From Bacteroidales bacterium UBA6207 (GTDB taxonomy: Bacteria; Bacteroidota; Bacteroidia; Bacteroidales; F082), in assembly GCA_002421995.1 (NCBI GenBank), contig DISP01000013.1:1-17620 (forward strand): 17,620 bases of DNA. The letters run 5' to 3'. Numbering within the stretch: position 1 is the first letter of the stretch; each line of letters starts with the position of its first letter. The notes beneath the pieces were generated by a model that ran no database searches, was not told the DNA's origin, and saw only the letters and a program-made list of their open reading frames with translations. Below, piece by piece: positions 15,706-17,620 of the stretch. Made by a program: the position numbers and the translations under genes.

Positions 15706-16553
15706 TATTCTTGTCTATTGAATTGATAACTCAGCCCCATTCTCAGTGTATAGCTTGAGAAATTCAGCATTGGCATCTGTGGATTTTCAAAAACACCGGT
15801 AAATCCTAATTGAAGCCTGCCGTTAAGTGTCAGAGCAAAGTTACTTGTGAGCTGATATCCGCCTGTCAATCCTAAAAGAAGGCCTGTATCATACGTATTT
15901 ATTACATTCGCTGTGGCTCCGCTATATACAACACGCGAATAACCGGGTTCGAATCCAAAGCTGACAAAAGAATCAGCCCCAACAGGATCAAGGTATAGCT
16001 CTTCTGTTCCTTTCTGATTGTTTACAAGCAAAAGGGCTAAATATACACCAGCTTCGGCACCAAAAGAAAAAGAACCTCTTTGTCTTGTGTAATTGAACAC
16101 TAAAGGCAGCTGAAGATAATCCGAAATGTAACTTACATCATAGGCATAATAACATTCCCAGCATATATGTTCTGAGGTGTCGCTGAGCATAAAACCGTTG
16201 ATGAACCGCTGTAGAGCAAATGCTCTTCGTTCGAAAAGAAGCTCAAGCTGTATCCTTACGTCCTCAGATAATCCATAACCGGCTATCAATCCGGCCTGAA
16301 AGGTTTTCTTATCTTTGATAGAATAATTTTGCCCTGCCATATTAATATTTCCAAACATGGCGCCCCCTGAAATCCCGATAACCCAACTGTCTTTTTTGTT
16401 GGGAAATAGAAGGAGGGCTTTGCGGCTTGTTACGCCTTTTGAAACAATGCTTGTATCCACGCGTGGCACCGGTCGCTGACCAAACAGCTGATTACCCGCA
16501 ACCAAGAATAGCAAGAGTGGTATTGCAAATAATAACGTCAGGGAGTGTCTCAT
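15705..16553 (-). CDS. Outer-membrane beta-barrel protein, PorT/OMP_b-brl-like
   Basis: This is a 282-residue predicted outer-membrane barrel. Residues 1-26 are a signal peptide ending near LFGQ. The rest has alternating hydrophobic strands with typical elements of small Bacteroidota barrels: SWVIGISGGAMFGN, FQAGLIAGYGL, IQLELLFERRAFAL, DYLQLPLVFNY, FSFGAEAGVYLALL, LLLGLTGGYQL and a final aromatic strand LRMGLSYQF. A cysteine pair, CWEC (131-134), lies in what should be a loop before the DYLQLP strand. The gene sits between the metal permease (1 nt gap, TGA-C-ATG) and rex (1-nt overlap), so the three are one operon. Its job is unknown. Given the context it could help a metal or small solute cross the outer membrane, but that is inference. 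Confidence 0.75.
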   Translation of the reverse strand: MRHSLTLLFAIPLLLFLVAGNQLFGQRPVPRVDTSIVSKGVTSRKALLLFPNKKDSWVIGISGGAMFGNINMAGQNYSIKDKKTFQAGLIAGYGLSEDVRIQLELLFERRAFALQRFINGFMLSDTSEHICWECYYAYDVSYISDYLQLPLVFNYTRQRGSFSFGAEAGVYLALLLVNNQKGTEELYLDPVGADSFVSFGFEPGYSRVVYSGATANVINTYDTGLLLGLTGGYQLTSNFALTLNGRLQLGFTGVFENPQMPMLNFSSYTLRMGLSYQFNRQE

Positions 16554-16554
16554 G

Positions 16555-17322
16555 TCAGATTGATGTGGTTATCCAGAAAATACCAACCAACAAAGAGGCA
16601 GTGGCACCGGCAAAACGTATTGTTTTGAACACAAACGGTTTTTTGGATTCATCCGATTTCCACGAAACAAAACCTAACAAAAACGAAAAGGCAACCATCG
16701 CAAATATGGTTCCAAAGCCAAAACCTGTAAGGTACATTGCTGAGTCTTGCGTTGTTGTGAATGCCAAAGTAGGCAGCATACTCATTAAATGTGAAACACC
16801 TGCAAGTCCGTGTAACGTTCCAATTAGCAATGCTGAAACAAAAGACTGCTTTACCGGCAAAATATGCTGATGAACATGTGCATTCACAGCCGGGTGATCG
16901 TGCTCGTGAATATGTGTGATCACCTCGCCACTGTCGGTGTGGTGGCTGTGAGGGTGTTGATGCCGGTGATCGTCACCTTGCCTGAAAATTCTCCAAAAAG
17001 CCCATAAGCCAATGCCAACGAGAATAAAACCCACCAAAATCTCACTATAACCCGAAATGGCCTCAACCGGAATCATATTCTTGAACAGAAGAAATAATAA
17101 ACCAATAAGCAACATCCCGGATGTGTGACCTAAACCCCAGCCCAGTCCCACAATCCACGCCTTGAGCTTGTTGTCAATGGCAAGCGGCGTGACAGCTGCA
17201 AGATGATCCGGACCGCTAACCACATGCAAAACGCTTGCTACCAAGCCGATAATCAGTGGTGCACCTGCAGCAACATGGTGATGATCAGCATGAAGCAAAA
17301 TAAAATCAAGGAGTAGGTTCAT
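16555..17322 (-). CDS. Histidine-rich nickel/cobalt-type permease (NicO/UreH-like)
   Basis: This is an inner-membrane permease of about six helices and 255 residues. Helix 1 carries HVVSGPDHLAAV (His33, Asp39, His40), which resembles the HX4DH signature of nickel-cobalt transporters but with five residues between His and Asp. GWGLGHTSG (61-69) and GTLHGLAGVSH (168-178) hold further His residues in membrane segments, as in UreH and NicO relatives. A loop at 119-153 has 13 His residues, and the N-terminus has HADHHH, both likely metal-binding. Nickel is the best guess for the substrate; cobalt or another ion is possible, and some such proteins are labelled sulfite exporter-like. It leads the run with the beta-barrel and rex. 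A TATTTTTG promoter lies 13 nt upstream of the ATG. Confidence 0.75.
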   Translation of the reverse strand: MNLLLDFILLHADHHHVAAGAPLIIGLVASVLHVVSGPDHLAAVTPLAIDNKLKAWIVGLGWGLGHTSGMLLIGLLFLLFKNMIPVEAISGYSEILVGFILVGIGLWAFWRIFRQGDDHRHQHPHSHHTDSGEVITHIHEHDHPAVNAHVHQHILPVKQSFVSALLIGTLHGLAGVSHLMSMLPTLAFTTTQDSAMYLTGFGFGTIFAMVAFSFLLGFVSWKSDESKKPFVFKTIRFAGATASLLVGIFWITTSI

Positions 17323-17335
17323 AACAGCTTTTTCG

Positions 17336-17343
17336 CAAAAATA
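17336..17343 (-). promoter_or_regulatory. Bacteroidota -7 promoter element for the permease-barrel-rex operon
   Basis: On the minus strand the sequence is TATTTTTG, matching TAnnTTTG, followed by CG. The leader would be about 8 nt. No clear -33 TTTG is visible. A dyad at 17341-17356 overlaps its upstream edge. Confidence 0.55.
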
Positions 17344-17356
17344 CTGAAATTAGTAT
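17341..17356. promoter_or_regulatory. ATACT-N6-AGTAT inverted repeat at the permease promoter
   Basis: ATACT (17341-17345) and AGTAT (17352-17356) form a perfect 5-bp dyad with spacer GAAATT, overlapping the first three bases of the -7 element. A bound regulator here would block the promoter. The arms are short and AT-rich, so chance remains possible. Confidence 0.3.
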
Positions 17357-17582
17357 GATTGTAGCTGCTCCGGTATTGTTCTTTTTATTTATGAAAAAAC
17401 AACTGCAATACGAATAAAGAAGCTGAAGTTAAGTTTTGATAGAACCCGAACTGCAAATATTTTTGAAGTGTATCTTTTGTTTAGCCTGTTTTCGCCTGAT
17501 TCATTGCAGATTATGGCAATAAATGCTGAAACACACTTTGATATTTTCCCATTTCAATTGATTTACCGACTTTTGCAAAAAA

Positions 17583-17620
17583 ATGATGATGCGCTTTTTC
17601 ATCCAGTTGAGTTATAATGG
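17583..17620 (+). CDS. truA: tRNA pseudouridine synthase A, N-terminus only (partial)
   Basis: Only the first 12 codons are inside the window. They read MMMRFFIQLSYN and probably continue with Gly. This matches the start of Bacteroidota TruA proteins, which run like MR-(Y/F)-FIQLSYNGT. Three ATG codons follow each other (17583, 17586, 17589), and the third fits the usual TruA N-terminus best. GACTTTTG just upstream (17568-17575) is one base from TAnnTTTG. TruA modifies U38-U40 of tRNA anticodon arms. The call rests on a very short peptide. Confidence 0.65.
   Translation, partial: MMMRFFIQLSYN

Overview
The window reads as chromosomal DNA of a member of the Bacteroidota, probably one able to live with little or no oxygen. 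The evidence is: (i) a gingipain-like C25 protease with the layout of a type IX secretion cargo; (ii) five copies of the Bacteroidota promoter element TAnnTTTG, each just upstream of a gene; (iii) an outer-membrane beta-barrel of the PorT/OMP_b-brl type; (iv) nrfHA ammonifying nitrite reductase and a Rex redox repressor. The genes are intact and tightly packed. I see no insertion sequence, phage, CRISPR array, tRNA or rRNA.

Layout, left to right. 1-3176 (-): C25 peptidase, cut by the left edge. 3177-3506: 330 nt divergent intergenic region with a promoter on each side. 3507-6174 (+): a lipoprotein L,D-transpeptidase (YcbB/LdtD type) followed by an exported M15-type metallopeptidase, the same order as ycbB-ycbK(mepK) in E. 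coli. 6180-8714 (-): CPD photolyase then a YghO-like GNAT acyltransferase. 8891-11007 (+): nrfH and nrfA, closed by a strong bidirectional terminator. 11210-14100 (-): class III aminotransferase and an exported gamma-glutamyltransferase-like enzyme, overlapping by 4 nt. 14251-15072 (+): short-chain dehydrogenase. 15073-17322 (-): a three-gene run of a histidine-rich nickel/cobalt-type permease, an outer-membrane beta-barrel and Rex, with junctions of 1 nt or less. 17583-17620 (+): the first codons of what looks like truA.

How it fits together. The wall pair could make and cut 3-3 peptidoglycan cross-links. NrfH would pass quinol electrons to NrfA for six-electron nitrite reduction to ammonium in the periplasm. 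Rex senses NADH/NAD+ and usually controls fermentative, respiratory and hydrogenase genes, so its place in one run with a metal permease and a beta-barrel is the most suggestive new arrangement here (inference). Several dyads and repeats in the intergenic regions look like operators: 8719-8737, 8819-8882, 14185-14201 and 17341-17356.

All calls come from reading the sequence and recalled family motifs. No database search was run.
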